From: Streptomyces noursei | GTDB taxonomy: Bacteria > Actinomycetota > Actinomycetes > Streptomycetales > Streptomycetaceae | NCBI RefSeq assembly: GCF_001646665.1 | Contig: NZ_LWBU01000081.1 | Span: 111,362-175,361, forward strand | DNA length: 64,000 nucleotides | Direction of reading: 5' to 3' | Shown: positions 16,943 to 25,786 of the stretch, one piece after another | Position numbering within the stretch: the first letter of the stretch is position 1 | How the letters are laid out: each line of letters starts with the position of its first letter | Program-made: the position numbers and the translations under genes | Notes under the pieces: model-generated | The model's input: the letters and a program-made list of their open reading frames with translations, nothing else | What the model was told of the DNA's origin: nothing | The model's database searches: none

Positions 16943-17434
16943 TCAGCCCCGGTACGCGAGGTAGTGGTGCAGCACGGGGCCCAGTTCCGCCAGCCACTGG
17001 TGGAGCTGGGCCTTGCGGCGTGCGTCGATCCGGCACTCGTACAGCATGCCGCCGGGGTGGACGACCGCCACCATGAGCACCTGGCCGTACGGGGCCGGGG
17101 CGGCGTGGACGGTGGTGATGCCGGACCACGGGAAGTCCAGGGTGTGGCCATCGATCTCCAGCGACACCCCGGACGGGTCCACGATCACGGAGTTGCGCCG
17201 GTCGTGCGCCACGAACTCCGGCCCGTCGGCGGGCGGCGGCGCCCCGTGCGGCGGCGCCGGGTACGGCGCGGGGTACGGCACGGGACCGCCGTACGCGGGC
17301 GGGGCCGGTGCGCCGTACGCAGGCGGGGCCGGCGCCCCGTACGGAGGTGACGGCGGTGCGCCGTACGGTGCCGGCGGTGCGCCGTACGGCTGCGGTATCG
17401 GTGGCGGCGGGCCGAACCCCGGGGGCGTCGTCAT
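16943..17434 (-). CDS. Protein with Pro/Tyr repeats and a C-terminal PH-like domain
   Basis: 163 residues. The first 70 consist of tandem YGAPP/YGAPAPPA repeats, mirrored in the DNA as repeated blocks around 17270-17390. The C-terminal half (about 75-163) is a compact beta-rich domain ending in an amphipathic helix (QLHQWLAELGPVLHHYL), much like small bacterial PH-type domains of unknown function. No signal peptide. The ATG at 17434 is preferred over a start 8 codons earlier. It is convergent with the chitinase gene, the two stops being 3 nt apart. Confidence 0.65.
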   Translation of the reverse strand: MTTPPGFGPPPPIPQPYGAPPAPYGAPPSPPYGAPAPPAYGAPAPPAYGGPVPYPAPYPAPPHGAPPPADGPEFVAHDRRNSVIVDPSGVSLEIDGHTLDFPWSGITTVHAAPAPYGQVLMVAVVHPGGMLYECRIDARRKAQLHQWLAELGPVLHHYLAYRG

Positions 17435-17468
17435 GCCCCAAGTATGGCCGCGGTCCACCGCCCCGCCC

Positions 17469-18806
17469 CTACCAGGGCAGCTCGCGCACCTGCTGGATGC
17501 AGAGCACCAGGAACAGCACCCCGGCGGCGCCCAGGACGCCGTTGCTGAGCATGCCGTTGCGCCACTCCCGCGGGGTGCGGGAGGAGTTGAGGAGCCAGAC
17601 CAGCGTGAGGGCGAGGAACGGCATGAAGAAGGCGCCGATGACCCCGTAGACGATGACCAGGCCGAACGGCTGGTCCAGGAAGAGCAGCGACATGGGCGGG
17701 AACGTCAGCCACAGCAGGTAGGCACGGAAGGGCAGCGACCTCTCGCGGGCGCCGGCGGCGACCTCCTCGCCCGTGGTGGCACCCGCCCCGCTCCCGGCGG
17801 CGCCCTGGTCGTCCCCGGCGGCACGGCGCTTGCGGTAGTGGGTGACGAAGTCGGCGAACATCAGGCTCACGCCGTGCCAGACCCCGATGAGGGAGGTGAT
17901 GGAGGTGGCGAAGAAGCCGATGAGGAACAGCTTGGAGGTGACCGTGCCGTACTGGTCCGCCAGGACCCCGCCGAGGTCCAGCAGCCCCTTGTCGCCCTTC
18001 GCGAGCGCCACACCGGCGGAGTGCAGCAGCTCGGCGCCGACGAAGAGCATGGCGACGACGAAGATCCCGGTGGTGACGTAGGCGACGCGGTTGTCCAGCC
18101 GCATCACCCGCATCCACGAGGTGTCGGTCCAGCCCTTGGCGTTGACCCAGTAGCCGTACGCGGCGAGCGTGATCGTGCCGCCGACGCCGCCGATCAGGCC
18201 GAGGGTGTAGATCAGCGAGCCGTCCGGCAGGACGGGCGCGAGGCCGGCGACCGCGTCCCCCAGGTGCGGGGTCACCCGGACGGCCAGGTACACGGTGACG
18301 ACGAACATCACGCCGACCAGCAGGGTCATGACCTTCTCGAACACGGCGTACCGGTTGAACCAGACGAACACCAGCCCGCCCACCCCGCACAGGACCGCCC
18401 ACCATTTCAGGTCCATGACGCCGGGGAAGAGCGCCTGGAGGGGCAGGGCGCTGGAGGACATGGCGGCGGCGCCGTACACGAAGCCCCAGACGGCGACGTA
18501 CCCGGCGAAGTAAACGGTGGTCCAGGCGCCGAGGCTGCGCCAGCCGTCGAAGAGGGTGCGGCCGGTGGCCAGGTGCCAGCGTCCGGCGGCCTCGGCGAGC
18601 GAGATCTTGACGAGGCATCCGGCGACGGCGGCCCACAGGAGCGTGTAGCCGAACTTGCTGCCCGCGATGAGCGTGGCGACCAGGTCCCCGGCGCCGACGC
18701 CGGTGGCGGCCACGACGATGCCGGGCCCGATGTGGCGCCAGCTCGCCCTGCGCATCGGGGGTCCGTCCGTGCCCTCGGCCTCACCCTGTCGTGCGGTGTC
18801 TGCCAT
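17469..18806 (-). CDS. Nramp-like transporter lacking the metal-binding signatures
   Basis: 445 residues, about eleven membrane helices in the LeuT-fold arrangement of Nramp proteins. The first helix reads [19 protein letters not shown], so the DPGN motif that binds manganese or iron is replaced, and helix 6 lacks the MPH motif. Membership in the Nramp superfamily is clear from the overall pattern, but transport of Mn or Fe is doubtful; magnesium or another substrate is possible. A charged loop with Ala/Gly-rich low complexity (about 305-335) is an insertion. ATG at 18806 after AAAGG. Confidence 0.78.
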   Translation of the reverse strand: MADTARQGEAEGTDGPPMRRASWRHIGPGIVVAATGVGAGDLVATLIAGSKFGYTLLWAAVAGCLVKISLAEAAGRWHLATGRTLFDGWRSLGAWTTVYFAGYVAVWGFVYGAAAMSSSALPLQALFPGVMDLKWWAVLCGVGGLVFVWFNRYAVFEKVMTLLVGVMFVVTVYLAVRVTPHLGDAVAGLAPVLPDGSLIYTLGLIGGVGGTITLAAYGYWVNAKGWTDTSWMRVMRLDNRVAYVTTGIFVVAMLFVGAELLHSAGVALAKGDKGLLDLGGVLADQYGTVTSKLFLIGFFATSITSLIGVWHGVSLMFADFVTHYRKRRAAGDDQGAAGSGAGATTGEEVAAGARERSLPFRAYLLWLTFPPMSLLFLDQPFGLVIVYGVIGAFFMPFLALTLVWLLNSSRTPREWRNGMLSNGVLGAAGVLFLVLCIQQVRELPW

Positions 18807-18982
18807 GCCTTGCCGCCTTTCTTCACCCGACGTCACGTCACCAAAGCGCGACGCGGGGTGATCGCGCAAGGGGGCCGCGCGCGGCGGACCCGACCGAACG
18901 CATACTTGACGCGGTCATGCCAGCGCCGGACGATGCGTCGCACGGGGAGACCCACCCCGTACCCCCCACCGCAGGAGACAGC

Positions 18983-20317
18983 ATGCGCATGCGCATACGC
19001 GGCAGAAGGTCCGTCACCCTCACGGCCCTGCTGGCCCTCGCCGTCGCGGCCCCGCTCACCGCCACCACCTCCACGGCCACGGACGTGCCGGCCACCCCCG
19101 CCGCCACCGCGGAGGAGGTCGTCCGGCAGTACGAGATCCACGGCCCCTCCACCCCCGCCGAGCGGACCGCCCTCGCCGCCACCGGCGTGTCCATCGACGA
19201 GGCCGACTCCCACGCCGTCGTGGTCAGCGCCAACGCGGAGCAGGCACGGAAGCTGCGCGCCCTCGGCCACCGGCTGGAGGCGCTGCCCGCACCGCCCGAC
19301 CGGACCGGCGGCAAGTCCGTCGGCGCCATGGACTTCCCCTCCGCCGACGCCCGCTACCACAACTACGCGGAGATGAACGCGGAGATCACCCAGCGGCTCC
19401 AGCAGTACCCGAACATCATGAGCCGCCGCGTCATCGGCAAGAGCTACCAGGGCCGCGACATCGTCGCCATCAAGATCAGCGACAACGTGGCGACGGACGA
19501 GAACGAGCCGGAGATCCTCTTCACCCACCACCAGCACGCCCGGGAGCACCTCACGGTCGAGATGGCGCTCTACCTGATGCGCGAGTTCGGCGCCGGTTAC
19601 GGCTCCGACTCCCGTATCACCAGCGCCGTGAACAACCGCGAGATCTGGATCGTGCCGGACCTCAACCCGGACGGCGGCGAGTACGACATCGCCTCCGGCT
19701 CCTACCGCAGCTGGCGCAAGAACCGGCAGCCCAACGCGGGCTCGTCGTACATCGGCACCGACATGAACCGCAACTGGAACTTCAAGTGGGGCTGCTGCGG
19801 CGGCTCCTCCGGCTCGCCGGGCTCCGACACCTACCGCGGCACGGCCGCCGAGTCCGCGCCCGAGGTGAAGGTCGTCGCCGACTTCGTCCGCTCCCGCAAC
19901 GTCGGCGGCAAGCAGCAGATCAAGGCGGGCATCGACTTCCACACGTACAGCGAACTGGTCCTGTGGCCCTACGGCTACACCTACAACGACACCGCCCCGG
20001 GCCTCACCCAGGACGACCGTGACGCCTTCGCCACCGTGGGCCGCAAGCTGGCCGCGAGCAACGGCTACACGCCCCAGCAGTCGAGCGACCTCTACGTCAC
20101 CGACGGGTCCATCGACGACTACCTGTGGGGCGCGCACAAGATCTTCGGCTACACCTTCGAGATGTACCCGCGTTCCGCCTCCGGCGGCGGCTTCTACCCG
20201 CCCGACGAGGTCATCGAGCGCGAGACCTCCCGCAACCGCGACGCGGTGCTCCAGCTGATCGAGAACGCCGACTGCATGTACCGCTCGATCGGCAAGGAAC
20301 AGCAGTACTGCGCCTAG
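18983..20317 (+). CDS. Secreted zinc carboxypeptidase, M14 family
   Basis: 444 residues. Signal peptide to about residue 30, a short propeptide (about 31-110, ending near [13 protein letters not shown]), then an M14 domain. Zinc ligands are visible in HHQHAREH (HxxE) and [10 protein letters not shown]; the catalytic Glu lies in [10 protein letters not shown]; substrate-binding NRNWNFKWG is present. It removes C-terminal residues from peptides outside the cell, in the Streptomyces carboxypeptidase T/B-like group. ATG at 18983 with CAGGAGA upstream; an earlier in-frame start would precede the signal peptide by 64 residues. It is divergent from the Nramp-like gene. Confidence 0.92.
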   Translation: MRMRIRGRRSVTLTALLALAVAAPLTATTSTATDVPATPAATAEEVVRQYEIHGPSTPAERTALAATGVSIDEADSHAVVVSANAEQARKLRALGHRLEALPAPPDRTGGKSVGAMDFPSADARYHNYAEMNAEITQRLQQYPNIMSRRVIGKSYQGRDIVAIKISDNVATDENEPEILFTHHQHAREHLTVEMALYLMREFGAGYGSDSRITSAVNNREIWIVPDLNPDGGEYDIASGSYRSWRKNRQPNAGSSYIGTDMNRNWNFKWGCCGGSSGSPGSDTYRGTAAESAPEVKVVADFVRSRNVGGKQQIKAGIDFHTYSELVLWPYGYTYNDTAPGLTQDDRDAFATVGRKLAASNGYTPQQSSDLYVTDGSIDDYLWGAHKIFGYTFEMYPRSASGGGFYPPDEVIERETSRNRDAVLQLIENADCMYRSIGKEQQYCA

Positions 20318-20352
20318 CCGTAGTCCCGCCGCCCGGCCGGCGGTGAGCGGGG

Positions 20353-20385
20353 CGGCACGGCGTCCGGATGGCGGGCGCCGTGCCG
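20353..20385. terminator. Bidirectional hairpin between convergent genes
   Basis: A perfect 10-bp stem (CGGCACGGCG / CGCCGTGCCG) with a 13-nt loop lies between the carboxypeptidase stop and the convergent RidA stop. Confidence 0.65.
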
Positions 20386-20413
20386 TCGCGGCTCGTGTGG
20401 GACGGGCGGGGGA

Positions 20414-20818
20414 TCAGTCCAGGACCGCCATGGCGTCGATCTCGACGAGCAGGCCGGCGGGGAGACCGACGTAGACCGTGGTGCGGGCGGCGGGGGGCGC
20501 GGTCAGGTCCGCGAAGTACGCGTCGTAGATCTCGTTCATCTCGGCGAAGTGCGCCGTGTCCGTGAGGTAGACGCGGATCATCATCACGTCGTCCCAGCTC
20601 GCGCCGCCCGCCGTCAGGACCGCCTCGACGTTGGCGAGGGTCTGCAGGGTCTGTTCGCGCAGGGTCGGGCCGGCGGGGGTGGGGGCCTCGCCCTCGGCGG
20701 CCGGGAGGAAGCCCACCTGACCGGCGACCTGGAGGATGTTCCCCTTCCGTACGCCGTGGGAGAAGCGGGCGGGCGGGGCGGTGTGGCCGGCGGGGGTGAG
20801 GGCGGTCTTCTCGGTCAT
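20414..20818 (-). CDS. RidA family enamine/imine deaminase
   Basis: 134 residues spanning the whole RidA fold. The key Arg is in AARTTVYVGLP and the Glu in LLVEIDAMAVLD, so the deaminase site is intact. RidA proteins hydrolyse reactive 2-aminoacrylate and related imines released by PLP-dependent dehydratases, which fits the D-amino-acid deaminase encoded on the other side of this locus. The start ATG at 20818 overlaps the IclR gene stop by 4 nt (ATGA), so it is the last gene of the kinase-IclR-RidA unit. Confidence 0.88.
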   Translation of the reverse strand: MTEKTALTPAGHTAPPARFSHGVRKGNILQVAGQVGFLPAAEGEAPTPAGPTLREQTLQTLANVEAVLTAGGASWDDVMMIRVYLTDTAHFAEMNEIYDAYFADLTAPPAARTTVYVGLPAGLLVEIDAMAVLD

Positions 20819-21576
20819 GCGGTGTCCTTCGGGGCCGTGGTGCCGGAGTACTCCCCGCTGATGGCGTCGGCGGTGCGGCGCACCAGCGGGAGGAGGGTGA
20901 GGAGTTCGTCGGCGGTGACGACGACGTTCGGCGCGGAGACCGACATGGCGGCGACGACCCGGCCGTCCGCGCCGCGGACGGGGGCGGCGACGCAGTTGAT
21001 CGACTCCTCGTGGCCACCGAGGTCGGTGGCCCAGCCCTGTTCGCGCACGGTCGCCAGTTCCTGGAGGAACGCCGCGGCGTTCGGGATCGAACGGGGCGTG
21101 TACATGGGGTAGTCGAGCTTCGCGGCGAGGGCGCGCCGCTCGGGCTCGGGCAGGTCGGCCAGCAGCAGCTTCGCCACCGCGGCGACGGTGATCGCGACGG
21201 GCTTGCCGATGCGCGAGTACATACGGACCGGGTAGCGGCTGTCGACCTTGTCGATGTAGAGCACCTCGCCCTCCTCGTGCACGGCGAGGTGGACGGTGTG
21301 GCCGGTCTCCTCGTTGAGGCGTACGAGGTGGGGGTGGGCGATCTCGCGGATGTCGAGGTTCTCGACGGCCTCCTGCGCGAGGGCGAACAGCCGGGCGCCG
21401 AGGCGGTAGCGCTGGTCCTCCTGGCGGTAGACCAGGCCGTGCTCGTGCAGGGTGCGCAGCAGCCGCAGGGCGGTCGACTTGTGCACGCCGAGGGCGTCGG
21501 CGACCTGCCCGAGGTCGGCGGGGCCCCGCGCGAGCAGCGGCAGGATGCTGAGCGCCCGGTCGACGGTCTGGCTCAT
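20815..21576 (-). CDS. IclR family transcriptional regulator
   Basis: 253 residues. N-terminal winged HTH (about 1-65: VDRALSILPLLARGP, VADALGVHKSTALRLLRTL) and a C-terminal GAF-like effector domain (about 80-250) with the family pattern GHTVHLAVHEEGEVLYIDKVDS. Overlaps the kinase gene before it and the RidA gene after it by 4 nt each. It most likely represses the divergent deaminase/aminoacylase pair and its own operon through the palindrome at 22843-22859. The ligand could be a D-amino acid, a keto acid or a sugar acid. Confidence 0.9.
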   Translation of the reverse strand: MSQTVDRALSILPLLARGPADLGQVADALGVHKSTALRLLRTLHEHGLVYRQEDQRYRLGARLFALAQEAVENLDIREIAHPHLVRLNEETGHTVHLAVHEEGEVLYIDKVDSRYPVRMYSRIGKPVAITVAAVAKLLLADLPEPERRALAAKLDYPMYTPRSIPNAAAFLQELATVREQGWATDLGGHEESINCVAAPVRGADGRVVAAMSVSAPNVVVTADELLTLLPLVRRTADAISGEYSGTTAPKDTA

Positions 21577-22754
21577 GGGGTGCGTACCTCCTGGTCCTCC
21601 CCGGTCCGTGTCCAGCCGGGGCCGAGGTGCAGTCTCCCCCAGGCCGCGTCGTCGAGGGCGGCGAGGCGGTCGGCCCGGGCGCGGGCGGGCGGGGTGCCGA
21701 GGTCGCCGGGGACGGTGAGCGCGGCGGCGGCCATCAGGTGCCCGTGGCGCAGCCGGCGCGTGAGGTCCAGCCCGCGGAGGGTGGCGGACAGGAACCCGGC
21801 GGCGAAGGCATCGCCGGCGCCGACCGGGGCGACGACCTCCACCCGGGGCGCGGGGACGAACACGACGGCGTCGGACGCGGGAGGCGCGGGCCGTCCGGGG
21901 CCGGGGCCGGTGGCGGGGGCGGGCGGTCGCGGTGCGGCGGGCGGTCCGGGGGCGGGCCGTCCGCGGTCGGCGGCGGGCGCCGGACATGCGGTGGCCGGAA
22001 CCGCGGGCGTGTCCGCGGGCGGGGTCCGAGGCGACGGCTCCGTGCCGCGGGCGAACGCCGTCGCGCCCCGCCCGCCGTCCTTGACGACCAGGACGGCGGG
22101 CTCCGGCAGTGCCTCGCGGAGTGCCGCCGGGCCCCGCAGGCCCCACGCCGCCTCCGCCTCGTCCACGCCGACGAGGACGAGGTCGGCGCCCCGCGCCAGG
22201 TCGAGCAGGACGCCCGGGTCGGCGCCGCGCCACAGGCCGGCCCGGTGGTTGACGTCGAAGGAGACCAGCGGGCGCCCGGGGCGGCGGGCGGTGAGGTCGC
22301 GGAGCAGGGCCAGGCACCCGGCGGAGAGCGCGGCGGTGATGCCGGTCAGGTGCAGGACGCGCGCGGGCCCGAGGTCCCCGGGCGGCACGGTGCCGGGGGA
22401 CATCGCGGAGGCGGCGGAGCCGGCGCGGTAGTAGAGGACCTCGTGGGCGTCGTCGGCCCGGTCGGTGGCCGTGCGGAAGTAGACGCCGGTGGGGCGGTCC
22501 GGATCGCGCCGTACCGCGCTGGTGTCGACCCCGTACGCGGCGACGGCCGCCACCAGGTGGTCGCCGAAGCCGTCGGCGCCGACGCGGCTGACCCATGCCG
22601 CGCGGTGGCCGGCGGCGGCCAGCGCGCAGGCGACGTTGGACTCGGCGCCGCCGATGGCGCGGGTGAAGGACGGCACGTCGGCGAGGCTGCCGGGGCGCGA
22701 GGGCAGGAAGGTGACCATGGACTCGCCGAGACAGACGACGTCGGTAGCGGTCAC
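21573..22754 (-). CDS. PfkB family carbohydrate kinase with a low-complexity insertion
   Basis: 393 residues, about 60-80 longer than usual. The N-terminal GGAESNVACALA and the C-terminal ATP/anion-hole motif PVGAGDAFAAGFL are intact, and the overall pattern is closest to 2-keto-3-deoxygluconate kinases. Residues about 235-290 are a Pro/Ala/Gly-rich insertion with no predicted fold, placed just before the last strands leading to the GAGD motif. It probably phosphorylates a sugar acid. Its place in a D-amino-acid locus is unexplained but the coupling to the IclR gene (4-nt overlap) is tight. Confidence 0.85.
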   Translation of the reverse strand: MTATDVVCLGESMVTFLPSRPGSLADVPSFTRAIGGAESNVACALAAAGHRAAWVSRVGADGFGDHLVAAVAAYGVDTSAVRRDPDRPTGVYFRTATDRADDAHEVLYYRAGSAASAMSPGTVPPGDLGPARVLHLTGITAALSAGCLALLRDLTARRPGRPLVSFDVNHRAGLWRGADPGVLLDLARGADLVLVGVDEAEAAWGLRGPAALREALPEPAVLVVKDGGRGATAFARGTEPSPRTPPADTPAVPATACPAPAADRGRPAPGPPAAPRPPAPATGPGPGRPAPPASDAVVFVPAPRVEVVAPVGAGDAFAAGFLSATLRGLDLTRRLRHGHLMAAAALTVPGDLGTPPARARADRLAALDDAAWGRLHLGPGWTRTGEDQEVRTP

Positions 22755-22842
22755 GCTGGGGGCTCCTCACCGGGTCCACCGGATCCATTGACCCGGCGTT
22801 GGGCCGGATGTTAGACACCACTGAGCGATATACGCAATGACC

Positions 22843-22859
22843 GTTGCACAGAATGCAAC
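22843..22859. promoter_or_regulatory. Palindromic candidate IclR operator
   Basis: GTTGCA-CAGAA-TGCAAC is a perfect 6-bp inverted repeat with a 5-nt spacer in the 123-nt divergent region, immediately before the Shine-Dalgarno site of the deaminase gene. Size and TTGCA arms fit IclR-family operators. Confidence 0.6.
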
Positions 22860-22877
22860 AGATGGGGAGGGGTGGCC

Positions 22878-24158
22878 ATGGCCGCCGAACACCTCGGGGC
22901 ACAGCACCTCGCGAGCGAGCGCGTCGACCACCGGTTCAAGGGGCTGCCCATGGACGCCGAGGGCCTCACCGTGGGCGAACTGGCCGCGCAGCGCCGCGAC
23001 CTGTTCACCGGCGGGTTCACCACCCCCGTGCTCGCCCTCTCAGCCGAGGCCCTGGAGCACAATCTGGCGCTGCTGGAGACCTACGCCGAGCGGCACGGCC
23101 TCGCCTTCGCCCCGCACGGCAAGACCTCCATGGCGCCGCAGCTGTTCGACCGGCAGATCGCGTACGGCGCCTGGGGCATCACGGCGGCCGTGCCGCACCA
23201 GGCCCGCGTCTGCCGCGCGTTCGGCATCCGGCGGATCTTCCTCGCCAACGAGCTGGTCGACGCCGCCGCGCTGCGCTGGGTCGCCGCCGAGCAGGACCGC
23301 GACCCGGACTTCCGCTTCCTCTGCTACGTCGACTCCGTGCGCGGCGTCGAACTGATGGACCAGGCCCTGCGGGGCTCCGGACGCCCCGTCGACGTCGTCG
23401 TCGAGCTCGGCGCCGGCGACGGCGCGCGCACCGGGGCGCGTACGGAGGCGGACTGCGCCGCCGTCGCGGACGCGGTCGCCGCCACCGGCACGCTGCGCCT
23501 GGCCGGTGTCGCCGGGTACGAGGGCGAGGTGCCGGACGCGACGCCCGGGGCCGTACGGGCCTGGCTGCACCGCCTGACCGCCCTGGCCGCCGAGTTCGAC
23601 AAGGCGGGCCGGTTCGCGGACGGCCCGGACGAGATCGTCGTCAGCGCGGGCGGCAGCGCCTGGTTCGACACGGTCGCCGAGGTGTTCGCGCAGCTGCCGA
23701 CGCTGTCCCGCCCGGTCCTGAAGCTGCTGCGGTCGGGCGCCTACGTGTCCCACGACGACGGCCAGTACCGCGACCTCACCCCCTTCAACCGCGTGCCGGA
23801 GGAAGGCGCCCTGCGGCCCGCGTTCCGGCTGTGGGCCCAGGTGGTGTCCCGCCCGGCGCCGGGCCAGGCGTTCGTCAACGCGGGCAAGCGGGACGCCGCG
23901 TACGACCTCCACCTGCCCGAGGCGCAGGTCGTCCGCTCGGCGCGGGACGGATCGGTCCGCCCTGCGGAGGGGATCACCGTGAGCCGCCTGTCCGACCAGC
24001 ACGCCTGGCTGGAGACCGCGGCCGGCGCGGACGTGGAGGTGGGCGACTGGGTCGGCATGGGCCTGTCGCACCCGTGCACCTCGTTCGACAAATGGCAGCT
24101 GATCCCGGTGGTCGAGGCGGACGGCACGGTCGTCGACTTCGTCCGCACCTTCTTCTAG
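22878..24158 (+). CDS. PLP-dependent D-amino-acid deaminase (D-serine/D-threonine dehydratase-like)
   Basis: 426 residues with an alanine-racemase-type N-terminal barrel and a DSD1-like C-terminal domain. PLP Lys is in PHGKTSMAPQ; the C-terminal GLSHPCTSFDKW supplies the His and Cys that bind the catalytic zinc in eukaryote-type D-serine dehydratases. It should deaminate D-amino acids with a beta-hydroxyl to keto acids and ammonia through an enamine intermediate. ATG at 22878 lies 7 nt after GGGGAGG; a GTG two codons earlier is too close to the site. Followed by the aminoacylase gene after 11 nt. Confidence 0.88.
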   Translation: MAAEHLGAQHLASERVDHRFKGLPMDAEGLTVGELAAQRRDLFTGGFTTPVLALSAEALEHNLALLETYAERHGLAFAPHGKTSMAPQLFDRQIAYGAWGITAAVPHQARVCRAFGIRRIFLANELVDAAALRWVAAEQDRDPDFRFLCYVDSVRGVELMDQALRGSGRPVDVVVELGAGDGARTGARTEADCAAVADAVAATGTLRLAGVAGYEGEVPDATPGAVRAWLHRLTALAAEFDKAGRFADGPDEIVVSAGGSAWFDTVAEVFAQLPTLSRPVLKLLRSGAYVSHDDGQYRDLTPFNRVPEEGALRPAFRLWAQVVSRPAPGQAFVNAGKRDAAYDLHLPEAQVVRSARDGSVRPAEGITVSRLSDQHAWLETAAGADVEVGDWVGMGLSHPCTSFDKWQLIPVVEADGTVVDFVRTFF

Positions 24159-24169
24159 GAACGGCCGGC

Positions 24170-25756
24170 ATGGACCTCGTCATACGGGACGCGCGCGTCG
24201 TCGACGGCACCGGCGGCCCGTCGTACCGCGCCGACGTCGGCGTCGCCGGCGGCCGGATCGCCGCGATCCGCCGCGAGGGGGACCCGGCACTGTCCGGCCG
24301 GCGCGTCCTCGACGCGTACGGGCTGGTCCTCTCCCCCGGCTTCATCGACATGCACGCCCACAGCGACCTCGCGCTGCTGCGCGACCCGGACCACAGCGCC
24401 AAGGCCGCGCAGGGCGTCACCCTCGAAGTGCTGGGCCAGGACGGCCTGTCGTACGCGCCGGTCGACGACCGCACCCTCGACGAGATCCGCCGTGCCCTCA
24501 CCGGCTGGAACGGCGGTGCGCCCGGGGACACGGCCGTCGACTTCGACTGGCGGACCGTCGGCGAGTACCTGGACCGCATCGACCGCCAGGGCGTCGCGGT
24601 CAACGCCGCCTACCTCGTCCCGCAGGGCACGGTCCGGGCGTACGTCATGGGCTGGGAGGACCGCCCGCCCACCGGCGCCGAGCTGGCCCGGATGAAGCGG
24701 CTCGTGGCGGAGGGGCTGGAGCAGGGCGCGGTCGGCATGTCGTCCGGCCTCACCTACACGCCCGGCATGTACGCGCGGGACGCCGAACTGACCGAGCTGT
24801 GCCGGGTCGTGGCGGCGTACGACGGCTACTACTGCCCGCACCACCGCAGTTACGGGGCCGGCGCCCTGGAGGCGTACGCGGAGATGATCGCCCTCACCCG
24901 GGAGGCCGGCTGCGCGCTGCACCTGGCCCACGCGACCATGAACTTCGGGGTCAACGCGGGCCGGGCGCCCGAACTGCTCGCGCTGCTCGACGAGGCGCTG
25001 GCCGCCGGATCGGACATCTCGCTCGACACCTACCCCTACACCCCCGGCTGCACCACGCTCGTCGCGGTGCTCCCCGGCTGGGCGAGCGAGGGCGGCCCGG
25101 AGGCGGTCCTGGCCCGGCTCCGGGACGACGCGACGGCCGAGGCGATCCGCCACGACCTGGAGGTGACCGGGTCGGACGGCTGCCACGGCGTCCCCGTCGA
25201 GTGGGACACCATCGAGATCTCGGGGGTCTCCGCCCCAGGTCTCGCCGGCCTCGTCGGCCGCCGCCTCGACGGCTGGCCCACCGCGCGGCGCCTGCTGATC
25301 GAGGACCGGCTGGGCACGACGATCCTCCAGCACGTCGGCCACGAGGAGAACGTCCGGGCCATCATGCGCCACCGCGTCCACACCGGCGGCTCCGACGGCA
25401 TCCTCCAGGGCGCCAAGCCCCACCCCCGCGCCTACGGCACGTTCCCCCACTACCTGGGGCGGTACGCGCGGGAACTGGGCGTCCTGTCGCTGGAGGAGGC
25501 GGTCGCCCACCTCACCTCCCGCCCGGCCGCCCGCCTCCGCCTCCCCGACCGGGGCCTGGTCCGCGAGGGCCACCGCGCCGACCTGGTCCTGTTCGACCCC
25601 GCAACCGTGGCGGCCGGCTCCACCTTCGAGGCCCCCCGAACCCTCCCGGTCGGCATCCCCCACGTCCTGGTCGACGGCCGCTCCGTCATCGCGGACGGCC
25701 ACCGTACGACCGCCCTCCCCGGCCGCGCCGTCCGCCGCACGCCCGGGCGCCGCTGA
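24170..25756 (+). CDS. N-acyl-D-amino-acid deacylase (D-aminoacylase)
   Basis: 528 residues, an amidohydrolase-fold enzyme. Metal-binding HAHSD lies at about residue 60, HHRSYG and HLAHATMNFG supply two further His, and GSDG near the C-terminus the catalytic Asp. In the characterised enzyme a Cys in GNCG bridges the zinc pair; here the same place reads GQDG, so Asp may take over. It should release D-amino acids from N-acyl forms, feeding the deaminase encoded just upstream. ATG at 24170 with an AGGAACGG site. Confidence 0.88.
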   Translation: MDLVIRDARVVDGTGGPSYRADVGVAGGRIAAIRREGDPALSGRRVLDAYGLVLSPGFIDMHAHSDLALLRDPDHSAKAAQGVTLEVLGQDGLSYAPVDDRTLDEIRRALTGWNGGAPGDTAVDFDWRTVGEYLDRIDRQGVAVNAAYLVPQGTVRAYVMGWEDRPPTGAELARMKRLVAEGLEQGAVGMSSGLTYTPGMYARDAELTELCRVVAAYDGYYCPHHRSYGAGALEAYAEMIALTREAGCALHLAHATMNFGVNAGRAPELLALLDEALAAGSDISLDTYPYTPGCTTLVAVLPGWASEGGPEAVLARLRDDATAEAIRHDLEVTGSDGCHGVPVEWDTIEISGVSAPGLAGLVGRRLDGWPTARRLLIEDRLGTTILQHVGHEENVRAIMRHRVHTGGSDGILQGAKPHPRAYGTFPHYLGRYARELGVLSLEEAVAHLTSRPAARLRLPDRGLVREGHRADLVLFDPATVAAGSTFEAPRTLPVGIPHVLVDGRSVIADGHRTTALPGRAVRRTPGRR

Positions 25757-25786
25757 GCCGGCTCCCGGACCCGCCGCGCCGGACCG

